64,000 nucleotides of DNA from Epiperipatus broadwayi (lineage: Eukaryota; Onychophora; Udeonychophora; Euonychophora; Peripatidae): assembly GCA_028023455.1 (NCBI GenBank), contig JAQFVV010006274.1:1986001-2050000 (forward strand), written 5' to 3'. The notes under the pieces were generated by a model that saw nothing but the letters and a program-made list of their open reading frames with translations, was not told the DNA's origin and made no database searches. The translations under genes and the position numbers were made by a program. Of the stretch, positions 26,240 through 37,312 are shown in pieces. The first letter of the stretch is position 1. Each line of letters begins with the position of its first letter.

Positions 26240-28740
26240 GATGATGAGTTTGTGAATATAGAGGTACAATTGCACTTGAAAATTAAAAATTATTTATAAA
26301 TTAAATAGCAAAATTTTAAAGTGTCAACCAATTTCTAAACTCCTCAAAAAAATTAAAACAATTACTCTTAGAAATGTTTTCTAGCAGATTATTATAAGTT
26401 ACCTCATAAATAATTGCATTTAAAAGATGTATCTCTAAATGCTAACTTTGAATCTATCATTAGCAAATAGGTATAAATATAGTTTTTTAAGGCTTTATTT
26501 CACATAAATGGATTTATAAATGCTGATGTATTACAAGTGAGAGATTATTTTCAAACTTATTATAGATGACTCTGAAATGAAGTATATTACTATTTCTAAT
26601 ATAATTACTTGCTTCTTAAAGTATCCATGACGTTAGTGAATTGGGGAATTTTTCTTTTCACTATCATTAGTTATTAGTGCTTTACTAAAAAAGAAAACAC
26701 GATCTTCAATTCAACACATTGGGAGGTAATCATATAAATATTAATAGAATGCGTTAAAATAAAAGTAATAATAAAATCATCTTGATTTGTTCACAGAAGG
26801 AAAAAAAACAGTAATATATCAGATATTGATTTCAACTGAGTATTGCTTATCATGATGTATATATTTTAACAATTACACCAAAGAACATTTAAAGACTTTT
26901 TACCAGATGTTGATTTCAAATATGTGAATTATTTATTAATTAATAAATAAATAATGAATTTGTTGCATATCTCTATTTTTTTTAAAATGCTTTCATAGTA
27001 TATTGCTTTGCTTATTTACATTTTAAGTCATTGGTGGTGGGAGGGTGCATTTACCAAATGTGTTTTACACAATTCAAAATATGTATGAATTTCAACTGAT
27101 TTCAGGATAGAGTCTTTAAATTAGATAAAAAAAAAATATTTCTGCTAAATGAATAATCATTAAAATAAATGTCAATAAAAAGTGTGAAATACATAAAGTA
27201 AATTTTGATAGGGTGGAAAAGCTATCTAATACATTGTGTGGGGAAAAAAAATTGTTCATTATTTGCATATTTGTTTATGCATTGTCTGACTAATTTTAAG
27301 CATATATTTTAAGAAAATTTATGGCGATTAAAATAAATTTAGAATACTCGATTTTAAAGTAATAATGCCATTCTTTAGCAAAATGATGTTCATTAGTAAG
27401 TACACTAATACTCTTGTGGGTTTCAAAAAGAGCAATGTTTATTTTATTTATTTCAAAATAAATTTTCTTCTGTTTTGCATGTATAGTTGGTTATCTTATA
27501 ACTAAGCAAATTTTTAGATTTATGATTATTCTTCATTAAATGGTGACTTACAAGATCATAAATTCTCATCTAACCTTAAAATTCAATTATATGTATATAA
27601 ATCTTTAAATGTTATATATATATATATATTTCAGGTTCAATTACCTTTGTCAAATAAACAGCTTTGAATATCTAATGTTTATATCAGAACAATAAACCAA
27701 ACTGATATTTAAGTTCAGTAAATACAATTGTTTGTTTTTAAAGTGTGAATGAATTTTTAGTTAATTCATATAATGTATAAACTGTCATTGTCCCACTAAA
27801 CACATCATATAGGGCAGATAACTTGGATATTATTTGCAATGCTATGAATAGACACATTTTACACCACTAACAATTTTATATGTAATAATTAGATCCTGTG
27901 CTAAAAATAATTGAAACCGATATAATTTGCAGAGTTATAATATACTTCTCATCAGTTATCAACTTATAAAATCATAAGTTATTTTTAAATCATATATTTT
28001 AGGTACAACTGCACTTCAGATGAGCTAGAAGCTTTAGATATCTGACATTTCTGATTGAATAATAGACTAGATTATAATATACTTCAGTATAGTAAATATG
28101 ATTTGTTGTTTTTTGAAGTATAATGTGTATTTGTTTGTATAGCATTGCAAATGAGATCTAAATTGTTTCTACCTATATGGTATATGTTTAATGGAAAATT
28201 AATTGTTCAAACACCTTTTACATGTGTGATCGCCTAATTTTTTTTTAATATATTGATTGGTGGTGATGAATTTATTCATCATCTTGCTCTGCACTTTTAT
28301 TGCTAATTATGAACTTATTTTTAGAAAAATAAGTATGAGCAATAGATACTGAGCATTTTAAATAAATTTAACTAAATATTAAAAAGCTCATATTTAGTGA
28401 CAGAATTTTTTTTAAAGAAAGGAGACCTATAAATTAGGAATTGCTAATGACTAATGTAGTCATGAGATTTCTCTTAAAATAACAAATATGTGTGTTTTTT
28501 AGATATAAAAATTTTAAAAAATAATTATATATTAGAGAATTAAATATTTATTCCATATATAAGAAGTCATGTTTAATCATATTTTTATTGAGCATAGTAT
28601 CACAAGAACATGATTACTTGTGGAATGTGATAAAAATTGTTCAGTTTTATGAAATGGAAAAATAAAACTGCTTCAGAGTCCTCAAAAATGATTTGAAAAA
28701 AAAAAAAAACTTGAATAATTTAAAAATAAGATGGCTATTT
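26240..28740. other. AT-rich DNA, no gene seen
   Basis: No recognisable domain, RNA gene or terminal repeat. Two loosely similar segments near 27600 and 27980 may be an old duplication, but the similarity is weak. Confidence 0.5.
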
Positions 28741-28749
28741 TTACTATTG

Positions 28750-28955
28750 TTTTTACATTGAATACATACATAATTTATTAAAAGTACAAAAAACATTTTT
28801 TTTTTGTACTTTTAATAAATTATGTATGTATTCAATGTAAAAACAGTATTATAATTTTTTTGTACTTTTAATAAATTATGTATGTATTCAATGTAAAAAC
28901 AGTATTATAATTTTTTTGTACTTTTAGTAAATTATGTATGTATTCAATGTATTTT
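28750..28955. repeat. Hairpin followed by 56-bp tandem repeat (three copies)
   Basis: TGTACTTTTAATAAATTATG starts copies at 28805, 28861 and 28917, an exact 56-bp period; the last copy is truncated after its CAATGTA. Immediately upstream, 28750-28793 is the reverse complement of the same core, leaving only a few bases of loop. A transcript would fold into a stem of about 43 bp. Replication slippage plus inversion is a simple explanation. Confidence 0.85.
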
Positions 28956-31590
28956 TACAATTGTCATGTTACATATTTATTTGCATGCATTATAATACTT
29001 ATACAGCTTAAATGGGAAACCAGAAGTTATCATGGGCAAAAGAAATACAGATATTGTTCATCAATTAAAATACAAATGCTGCAATTTCTGTATACATACA
29101 CATATGTAAAAAAAAAATAATTACTGACCAGTTGAGACCCAAAGGCAATTTTTTTTTTTTTAAAAAAAAAAGAAAATCCAAGGGGAAAAAAAGAATATGC
29201 ATAAAAATTAACAAAAGTTTGTCTTGATGAAATAATTTTCTTATTGCTGAGAAAATAAATTTTAGTGAAGTGAAATAATTGTTTGTTGTTGTTTTTTCTT
29301 GTTTCATTGTTTATTTGATAATTGTGCTTAAATTTTAATTATTCTTCTCTTTTGTTTTTTTAAAGCAATTTCTTATAAATATTTTTTTACAGTATCCAAA
29401 TGTAAAAGATTATAATTGTATAAAATAATTGCATTTGCATATAAGAAGACATTTTGCATTTAGAAATCTTAAATATTTTCAAATATTAGTTATTGTATAT
29501 AATGGTTGTTACACTGCATATTTAATCACTGTTCTCAAATTCTTAAATTGCTATGATAAAATAAAATAAGAAATAAAATGCTAATTCTTAATAAAAGTAA
29601 ATTTGTATTTTAATTTGTTCACATTATTATTGTTTTAATAATCAATACTACTAAATTGAAATATTTCTAATAGTTTAGTAAAGGGATATTTGAGCAATCT
29701 CCAAAAACATTTCTGAGTTTATCGTTTTATTTTATTTAAAATTCTATAATGTATATATTCACAATCCAAACTCTTGATAAAAGATTGACTTTTTCTTTTT
29801 TAAAAATCCCTACAAATAATAAAGCATCTTGAACAAAAATTTTATTTATACGTGTAACTTGTAAACATTTGTGTGATCTTAACTATAAAATATTTATTAA
29901 TACTGCTTATTTATTTATTCAGACAAGTAAAAAATAAAAACTTTCAGTTATATTTGTTATCTGAGAAGAAAATTTTTTTTATAGAAGCAGAAATGAAATA
30001 TAAATTAATAATCTTTATTCTGATTTATTTATTCAAATATGCCCAGATTTTGAAATAATAAGCTTTAATTAACATATAAATTCATCAAGAGTATTGTGCA
30101 ATAAGAACATTCCAAGTAGTAGTTGATATGAAGCAGAATGATTATTAATTTATAATTGAGTAAATCAATATTGCACATATTTTTAATCAATGGCTGGGAA
30201 GTAGTCTCAAATATTCTCAGGTTCAACAATAAATTGTTTGAAATGTTCACTACACTAAGTGATATTTGATGGTAAATCTGTGTGTAATTCATTTCTTTTT
30301 TTTTTTTCATATGAAAACATATTTAGGTTTTTGGATACCAAGATGATTTGATTATTAGTTTTGTTTTAAATTTATGCTATCCATATTTATATAATATGTT
30401 CTGATATATTAAGCCAAATATTCTCCTTCTATTTTGATTAAAGCACAAACTATTGATTTGTGGATCTTTAAGACATTTTTATATTTATAGCAATTTTCTA
30501 ATATCATTTAGTGATTCTTGTACTGAGAACAGCAAAAATAAAAATGCAGTAGTTTGTTATTAATATTAAGTGTCTCGTGTAGATTAATGTAGCATTAATG
30601 TCCTCAGATTGATTCCAATTCTGGTGCTCAAATTTTTTGTGAACTTTCAAGCAATAAAGCCATTTGATTTGATTTTAATGTTAAATAATATTTTATATTA
30701 AATATTTTTTTTCCATTTGAAAATACACCAGCATTTACGAATATGTTTAGTGAAATAAAACCTTGTAGCAAAATAAAATAAATATTTATATCTATTTTCT
30801 GCTAAAGGTTCAAAGTTAGTATTTGAATATAAATATTATAATTTTTGACTTGTAGTGGCTGGCCTTTGTAGAAAGAACTTCTGCTGTGAGTTATATTATG
30901 GTTATAGCTAATGTATTATTATTTTATTTGTTTGAAATTAAAATTTTACTTCTTCATTTACTGTAACTTAGTAGAATAATAACAGATTCAAGAATTAAGT
31001 TCTTGTACTGATTTCCTGTCCATAAATTAAAAAAAAAAAACTCAGTTTAGCTAATTGATTTGAATATTGTGTTACAAACCTGCCATTTACAAGTTTGAAA
31101 ATCACATTGCCTTTATAGCAATTAACTATATGATTACACCTTTACCCTGATTAATGGAGACAATCAGCGCCCCAAAATGCATCATAAATCAAAAAGCTCA
31201 TATTAAAAAAGCATTTATAATGAATTCTTATGTGGAAAAAATTAATTCATTACTTTAAATTCAAAATATCTAAAATATGATTACAAAATCAAATCAAATT
31301 GAAAAAAGTTAATTAATGAAGAAACATTTTACTAAGCATATTATTAAAAAAAATATTAACTTGTGGGAAAATATATAATATAAAAACATTTTAGTAGCTA
31401 TAATGTTTTTTTAAATATATATATATTTTTTGATGTGTTGTTATTTTGTTTCTTTACTCTTTTAGCAGAAAATTCCATCTTTATACTTTGTTAGGCTCTA
31501 GTGAAAAATTTGTCCATAGTCTTTCATATCTGAACATTTTATTTTTACAATTATGCCTTTCTTCTATATAAAATATTGATAATCTTAACA
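28956..31590. other. AT-rich DNA, no gene seen
   Basis: Frames near 28938, 29065, 29873 and 30065 are lysine/leucine/isoleucine-rich low-complexity translations. The only distinct item is the possible retroposon tail at 30560-30690. Confidence 0.5.
30560..30690 (+). mobile_element. Possible 3' end of a SINE or LINE
   Basis: A slightly GC-richer stretch ends in AATAAAGCC followed by two ATTTG repeats, a layout common for retroposon tails. A GATTGATTCC word upstream loosely resembles a Pol III box B. No partner copy was found in the window. Confidence 0.25.
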
Positions 31591-31654
31591 TTATTTATTA
31601 CAAATGATATCATTTCCAATTTTCTTATACACTTAACAATACTATTTTTTATAC

Positions 31655-31708
31655 CAAAACTTTACTCTTACAGTTTTGACTGTCCTGTAGTCATCATCAG
31701 AGTTACAA
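31655..31708 (-). ncRNA. Hammerhead-like motif at left end of Penelope-like arm
   Basis: On the minus strand the sequence reads CTGATGA, a stem TGACT/AGTCA, then AAAACT, a short loop and AGT. This matches the hammerhead order CUGANGA, stem II, GAAA, stem III, with the conserved G of GAAA changed to A. My hand fold leaves one extra base between stems III and I. It is probably a decayed ribozyme. Confidence 0.5.
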
Positions 31709-32179
31709 CATCCAAATATATAATCATACAATTAATACATTATATTTATATGCATAATCAATAATATACATCTTAGCCTGACCATTATAAATAATCATTT
31801 TTCATTTTATTATTGTATTCTTAACTAATTTTATTTTCTTATTTATAGTATTTTATTATTAAATTATTCTAAAACAATTTTATTATAATTTTAAAATTTT
31901 CATCTTTAAACTCTATTATTTAATCTATCACTTTATTATATCTTTTTAATTATATTTTTTAATTATTTCTATACTTTTTTTATTTTAATTATATATTTAA
32001 CTATTAACTTTTTTACTTTATAAATTACCTTTTTATTACATTACTAAATACTTACATCTTTATAATCCGATTTCCAAAAACCAACTGACAAATTTTCAAA
32101 AATTCTTATACTGGTTTAACATCTCCCTCTATCATCATTTTCTTCAACTTTATTTTTAAACCTTTTTATATTCAAACTA

Positions 32180-32207
32180 TTAATAATAATAATAATAATA
32201 ATAATAA
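32180..32207. repeat. (TAA)n microsatellite
   Basis: About nine uninterrupted TAA repeats inside the left Penelope-like arm, just downstream of the GIY-YIG frame. Confidence 0.9.
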
Positions 32208-32264
32208 CTATAATTATTTATAAAATTATTGTGTTTATCCCAAAATCCCTATTAAGATTTGGTT

Positions 32265-32567
32265 TTATATTTTAATCAATATTGCCTCTAATTTTCTATC
32301 TCTTCTATTACTTGTATTAATCATTTTTATACTATTCTTCTCAAATCTATGATCTGTTTCTAATGAATGCAAATAAATAGATGATCTCTTATTATACTTA
32401 TGTTGAACTAATCTTGTATAAATTGAATTCTTTGTCTCACCTATATAATTAGTTTTAATATTTTTACTTTTACATGACTTATATTCAATTTTATATACCC
32501 CATTTATGCATTTTTCTACTTTTTTTACATATTTATTATCTAATATATTAAGTATATTTTTCTTCTT
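32265..32567 (-). pseudogene. GIY-YIG endonuclease segment of a Penelope-like element (left arm)
   Basis: The frame is open for about 100 codons with no usable start, ending at a TAA at 32265-32267. It begins in a lysine/asparagine-rich linker (LDNKYVKKVEKC) and then gives GVYKIEYKSC, NYIGETKNSIYTRLVQHKY, SSIYLHSLETDHRFE and RKLEAILI. These match GIY-YIG nucleases: GVY and YIG as the two tyrosine motifs, the conserved arginine in the following helix, the histidine, and the late catalytic glutamate in LEA. In Penelope-like elements this domain cuts target DNA for integration. A frameshift near 32555 separates it from more upstream linker. Key residues are better preserved here than in the plus-strand copy at 33283-33579. 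Confidence 0.8.
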
Positions 32568-32879
32568 TTATTTACTATCTTAAATTTTATTATATTATTA
32601 AACTTTTTATTAATTTTAATAAGTATTTTATTCATCCTTTTTACAATATTATTATAATTTCTAATACTCATATATTTTTTCTTATCTATTTTATGTTTTC
32701 TACATACTATACTATCTTTATTTTTATTAGTTTTTTTCTGATTTCCTTATACTTCCATCTTTTAATAAAAATAAGGAGATAGTATGTAGAAAATATGAAA
32801 TAGATAAGAATGAATATATGGATATTAGAACTTATATTACTTATAACACTTTTTCCATATACACTTTAGTGCAACAATT

Positions 32880-32940
32880 TTTCTTAAAAACTTCTTTATT
32901 TTCCTTACAGTTTCGACTGTCCAGCAGTCTTCATCAAACA
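32880..32940 (-). ncRNA. Hammerhead-like motif, left half of central palindrome
   Basis: On the minus strand it reads TTGATGA (one change from CTGATGA), a GACTG/CAGTC stem, then GAAACTGTAAGG. The intact GAAA is better than in the outer copies, but the first core cytosine is lost and a stem III could not be drawn convincingly. Confidence 0.45.
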
Positions 32941-32950
32941 GAAGAAGATA

Positions 32951-33012
32951 GAGCTCTGATGAAGACTGCTGGACAGTCGAAACTGTAAGGAAAATAAAGA
33001 AGTTTTTAAGAA
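32951..33012 (+). ncRNA. Hammerhead-like motif, right half of central palindrome
   Basis: CTGATGA at 32956-32962, a perfect GACTG/CAGTC stem II with a CTGGA loop, and GAAA at 32979-32982 reproduce the conserved hammerhead core. Stem III (ACT...AGT) would need a long loop compared with related copies at 31.7 and 34.7 kb. Penelope-like elements are known to carry hammerhead motifs, which supports the assignment. Confidence 0.55.
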
Positions 33013-33282
33013 AAATTGTTGCATTAAAGTGTATATGGAAAAAGTATTATAAGTAATATATATGATTATATGAAGATATGCAGAGAAAGTGAAAGAGAAG
33101 AATAAGATAATATACTTCTGATATTAGAACTTATAATAAATAATATTATTATAAAAAGGATGAATAAAATAATTATTAAAATTAATAAAAAGTTTAACAA
33201 CGTAATAAAATTTAAGATAGTAAATAAAAAAGGAAAGATATATTTAATATATTAGATAATAAATATGTAAGAAAAGTAGAAA

Positions 33283-33579
33283 ATGCATAATTGGGTATAT
33301 AAAATTGAATGTAAGTCATTTAAAAGTAAAAATATTAAAACTAATTATGTAAGTGAGACAAAGAATTTAATTTATACAAGATTAGTTCAACATAAGTATG
33401 ATAAGAGGTCATCTATTTATTTGCATTCATTAGAAACAGGTCTTGGGTTTGAGAAGGATAGTATAAAAATGATTAATTATACTAATAATAGAAGGGATAG
33501 GAAAATTAAAAAGGCAATATTGATTACAAATATAAAATCAAATCTTAATAGGGATTTGGGGGTAAAGACAATTTTATGA
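33283..33579 (+). pseudogene. GIY-YIG endonuclease segment of a Penelope-like element (right arm)
   Basis: A 98-codon frame aligns along its whole length with the minus-strand copy at 32265-32567: WVYKIECKSF, NYVSETKNLIYTRLVQHKY, SSIYLHSLE and RKIKKAILI. The GIY-YIG signature is damaged. The second motif is YVS instead of YIG, and the glutamate expected in the late helix (LEA in the left arm) is a lysine here. The methionine start is incidental, because the domain normally lies at the C-terminus of a long polyprotein. It is an inactive copy; the frame ends shortly before the nested repeat insertion. Confidence 0.75.
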
Positions 33580-33860
33580 CAAATTATAGTTATTATATTA
33601 TTAATAATAGTTTAAATATAAAAAGGTTTTAAAATAAAGTTGAAGACAATGGTGATAGAGGGAGGGTTAACCAGATATAAAAAATTTTGAAAATTTGTCA
33701 GTTGGTTTTTGGAAATAGGATTATAAAGATGTAAGTATTTAGTAATGTAATAAAAAGGTAATTTATAATATAAAAAAGTTAATAGTTAAATATATAATAA
33801 AAATAAAGAAGGTTTAGAAATAATTAAGAAAATATAATTAAAAAGATAATAATAAAATAC

Positions 33861-34518
33861 TCTATATAAAAATAAATGCTTATTTACATATGTTTAAGTT
33901 TCATTTGAGAGTGATGTTTAGTAAATTCCAGATAATTTCGTCGACGTCATTCATTCAGATATCGTAAACATTAATTTAAAGTGAGTGGTTTATCCTCACG
34001 CTTTCATTTCCAGTATTTAAGATTTGCCCATATATAAGCATTTGGGTTGGAAACAACAAGTGATTCATTTTGTTTTTTCATAAATACTATATCTCGTGTT
34101 GGGAATGAAAGTATTCATTTATTATTAACACTCGGAAAAAGCGCATGCACAATAGCTTGAAAAGGCTGATCTTTAATGTGTTACAATTATAAACATAGCG
34201 CTATATAAAAATAAATGCTTATTTACATATGTTTAAGTTTAATTTGAGAGTGATGTTTAATAAATTCCAGATAATTTCGTTCACATCATTCATTCAGATA
34301 TCATAAACAGTAATTTAAAGTGAGTGGTTTATCCTCACGCTTTCATTTCCAGTATTTAAGATTTGCCCTTATAAGCATTTGCATTGGAAAGAATAAGTGA
34401 TTCATTTTGTTCTTTCATAAATACTATATCTCGTGTTGGGAATGAAAGTATTCATTTATTATTAACACTCGGAAAAAGCGCATGCACAATAGCTTGAAAA
34501 GGCTGATCTTTAACATAT
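33861..34518. repeat. Two-unit satellite-like insertion, period 339 bp
   Basis: CTATATAAAAATAAATGCTT begins units at 33862 and 34201, and the two units match closely to the AAAAGGCTGATCTTTAA end; the second is about 20 bp shorter. The block is GC-richer than its host (CGTCGACGTC, CGCATGCAC). It interrupts the right Penelope-like arm precisely: the left arm has the uninterrupted sequence around 31840-31860, where AATAAAATAC runs straight into TATAAATAAG. A fragment spanning the unit junction occurs again at 43128-43210. Function is unknown and no protein is encoded. Confidence 0.8.
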
Positions 34519-34659
34519 TATAAATAAGAAAGTAAAATTAGTTAAGAGTAGAACAATAAAATAGAAAATGATTATTTATAATGGTCAGGCTAAGATTATG
34601 TTATTGATTATGTACATAAATATAATGTATTAATTCTATGATTATATATTTAGATATTG

Positions 34660-34712
34660 TAGCTCTGAGGATGACTGCAGGACAGTCAAAACTGTAAGAG
34701 TAAAGTTTTGGT
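34660..34712 (+). ncRNA. Hammerhead-like motif at right end of Penelope-like arm
   Basis: The plus strand reads CTGAGGATGACT, a loop, AGTC, then AAAACTGTAAGAGT. This is the counterpart of the 31655-31708 motif. It shares the A-for-G change in GAAA and has extra damage in the CTGANGA box. It is a decayed copy. Confidence 0.4.
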
Positions 34713-34770
34713 GTAAAAATAGTATAGTTAAGTGTATAAGAAAGTTGGAAATGGTATCATATGTAAATAT

Positions 34771-36050
34771 AGAAATCAATACATAAAGAAAGAAGGAAGA
34801 AGAAGAAAATTGTATTTATTACAAATGTAAGCTTTCAAGTGATAGAGATTTTAAAAAGTAATATTTGTCATTTTAAAAATATGAAAACAGGTTTCTTAAC
34901 AGAGTTCTTATCTAACAATTGAGCTTGGCTTCATTGGATAAATTTATCTATTTAAAAAGTTACTAGAATGAAATATTAGATAGTCATTGAACAAAATTTT
35001 ACTATTCAGAATATTAGTAGAACAAAATATTAGATATTTTAATTCCATGTTATTAAAATGAAGATAAATTTAGGGTTAATTATCATTAAAGAAAGAAAAA
35101 AAAATTATTTATTGTTATTAAATTTTTAAAAAATAAATTACTTTACCATTTGACAAAGGTGATTCTATGCCAAATAGAAATTGCTTCCACTTTGCTGTAG
35201 CAAACTTTTTAACAGTTGGCTTTTTAAAGATAAACATTTTCAAATAAAATATTTGTGTGGTGACATCATTTTTTGATTTAAAATAAGTCTTTTACAAAAA
35301 TATTACATAAACAGTCTAATTTATAAACAAATTAATGATAATTACAATGTCTCTGCTATTTAGCCTTTGGTTTAAATATTCAATATGTAGTCCACCTTCT
35401 TCATGGTAATTATTCAAGTAGGCTGTTGTCAATCATGATAAAGACTATTATCATTGCCTAAAAGTATGTAATACTGACATCTTCAGATTTTTTTCAATTA
35501 ATACTTTTAAAATTGAAGCTATGTAAACATGCAACTGTGATGTAAGATTATAAATAGGTTTAAAGCTATGTAGAGAAGATATAGTGAGCACAATGCCATA
35601 CCAAAACTGCAAAATCTATGCAAGATCGACATTGCCCTCACTAAGATATTTAAATAGCAAGAGGATATTTTCTCATTCATTATTCATTAAAATAAAGCAT
35701 GAGGAAAAATAAGTTAAATTAAATTTTAAAATTAAAAAAACAAAATCTTCACACAGTGTAGATTTTAATATCTATTTTTAATGTATTGTACATTCTATTA
35801 CCAATTTTTTATTTTTATAATTAATAACAATTGTTATTTATATAAAAGCTTCATAAATTCTATTTATTTTACATAAATGCAGTAAAATTAAATAAAATTT
35901 TGATAAAGAAATGTAATGTATAGTTGATTGCTGGTGTTTCAATAATTTAAATGATTGAATTCTTTTTTTGTTGTTGTTATTCATACTAAACGTGTATTTT
36001 TTTAACAGCGCCATTGTGGAAACAAATTATAAGAGTATTGATTTAAATTT
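34771..36050. other. AT-rich DNA, no gene seen
   Basis: No domain, RNA motif or terminal repeat was recognised. Confidence 0.5.
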
Positions 36051-36151
36051 GACCAAATAAATATTTTGAATTTTAGTAAGCTTTGATCATATAAAATTGA
36101 GTATTAACTACATAATACATGGACTCATTTCTTTCCCTCAAAATAATTTAG

Positions 36152-36165
36152 TTATGATGGATAAT
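36152..36165. repeat. Left target-site duplication of the array
   Basis: TTATGATGGATAAT, repeated exactly at 38221-38234 on the far side of the array. The last bases overlap the element's own TAACTGAAA terminus, so the true length may be 12-14 bp. Confidence 0.75.
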
Positions 36166-36307
36166 AACTGAAACCCAGGCTTAATATATACCATGTGTCT
36201 ATATATGTAATATAGGGTATATAAGCACAGACTTTCACATGACCCACCACTCTCCACTCTATCTAATAATACTGATACACTCAAGCACATATATGCTGAA
36301 AAGATAA

Positions 36308-36366
36308 ATAATCACCAATATACGTATTTCATGCTAAACCAGCAATCATCAGTTGGTCCAGATTAT
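36308..36366 (-). ncRNA. Type I hammerhead ribozyme, unit 1
   Basis: Minus-strand fold. Stem I is ATAATC/GATTAT plus ACCAA/TTGGT, separated by a TGG bulge. The core is CTGATGA. Stem II is TGCT/AGCA with loop GGTTT and one unpaired T on each side. Then GAAA and a short stem III (ATA/TAT, loop CG), with A at the cleavage position. Predicted self-cleavage falls between the complements of 36319 and 36318. All invariant core bases are present; the unusual point is the T.T mismatch where a G-C pair normally closes stem II. Confidence 0.75.
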
Positions 36367-36780
36367 CATCTCCCATACATATATACTATAAGTGCTCAGA
36401 TATATATTAAGATAGACAATCTTCATACTTTAATGGACTGGCTCCAATCTACTACACCCTCCAACTCTTCAACCGTCCATCCAATTGAAAATCTGGTGAT
36501 GGAATACTCGAAGGCCACCCTGAGGCCAAGATTCTTGTCACACCCATGTAGACCAAAGGTCAATCTGAACCCCACATGTACAGGACATAATCCATTAAAT
36601 GCATATGCAAGGATGGGCAGACATCTCTACAATGTAATAACTGAAATACAGGCTTAATATATACCATGTGTCTATATATGTAATATAAGGTATATAAGCA
36701 CAGACTTTCACATGACCCACCACTCTCCACTCTATCTAATAACACTGATATACTCAAGCACATATATGCTGAAAAGATAA

Positions 36781-36839
36781 ATAATCACCAATATACATAT
36801 TTCATGCTAAACCAGCAATCATCAGTTGGTCCAGATTAT
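36781..36839 (-). ncRNA. Type I hammerhead ribozyme, unit 2
   Basis: It lies exactly 473 bp after unit 1 with the same stems and core. The only difference in the motif is in the stem III loop (ACAT in place of ACGT on the plus strand), which leaves the ATA/TAT pairing possible. Confidence 0.75.
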
Positions 36840-37253
36840 CATCTCCCACACATATATACTATAAGTGCTCAGATATATATTAAGATAGACAATCTTCATA
36901 CTTTAATGGACTGGCTCCAATCTACTACACCCTCCAACTCTTCAACCATCCATCCAATTGAAAATCTGGTGATGGAATGCTCAAAGGCCACCCTGAGGCC
37001 AAGATTCTTGTCACACCCATGTAGACCAAAGGTCAATCTGAACCCCACATGTACAGGACATAATCCATTAAATACATATGCAAGGATGGGCAGACATCTC
37101 TACAATGTAATATCTGAAATACAGGCTTAATATATACCATGTGTCTATATATGTAATATAAGGTATATAAGCACAGACTTTCACATGACCCACCACTCTC
37201 CACTCTATCTAATAACACTGATATACTCAAGCACATATATGCTGAAAAGATAA

Positions 37254-37312
37254 ATAATCACCAATATACATATTTCATGCTAAACCAGCAATCATCAGTT
37301 GGTCCAGATTAT
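37254..37312 (-). ncRNA. Type I hammerhead ribozyme, unit 3
   Basis: It lies 473 bp after unit 2 and is identical to it through the CTGATGA and GAAA boxes and stems I and II. Confidence 0.75.

Larger units (their letters stand above)
32840..33060. repeat. Near-perfect palindrome, about 100-bp arms, with paired hammerhead-like motifs
   Basis: The left arm (about 32840-32938) and right arm (about 32956-33058) are reverse complements over roughly 100 bp with very few differences, around a loop of about 15-20 bp. Each arm contains the same hammerhead-like core, on the minus strand in the left arm and on the plus strand in the right. Arm identity is much higher than between the outer arms, so the inversion is recent or maintained by gene conversion. 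Confidence 0.85.
31595..34770. mobile_element. Palindromic Penelope-like locus with GIY-YIG copies and hammerhead-like motifs
   Basis: The outer ends near 31600 and 34765 are reverse complements, sharing a run of related sequence through the hammerhead-like motifs. The left arm (about 31600-32760) is read on the minus strand and the right arm (about 32765-34770) on the plus strand. Both encode a GIY-YIG segment and the basic linker before it; no RT domain is present in either arm. Around 32840-33060 a tighter palindrome carries another pair of hammerhead-like motifs. The right arm restarts after it, since GATATTAGAACTTATA occurs at both 32821 and 33120. A two-unit repeat interrupts the right arm at 33861-34518. 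The arrangement suggests two truncated copies inserted tail-outward, or one insertion with large inversions. Confidence 0.7.

Noticed and set aside
32821-33135. GATATTAGAACTTATA at 32821 and 33120 as a 16-bp target-site duplication
   Set aside because: Sequence upstream of both copies is also related and matches the Penelope-like body in the other arm, so this is a restarted element copy rather than a target duplication.
33930-34330. CTGAATGA...GAAA pattern on the minus strand of the 339-bp unit as a hammerhead
   Set aside because: The CUGANGA box has an extra base and no stem II or stem I pairing is conserved between the two units.
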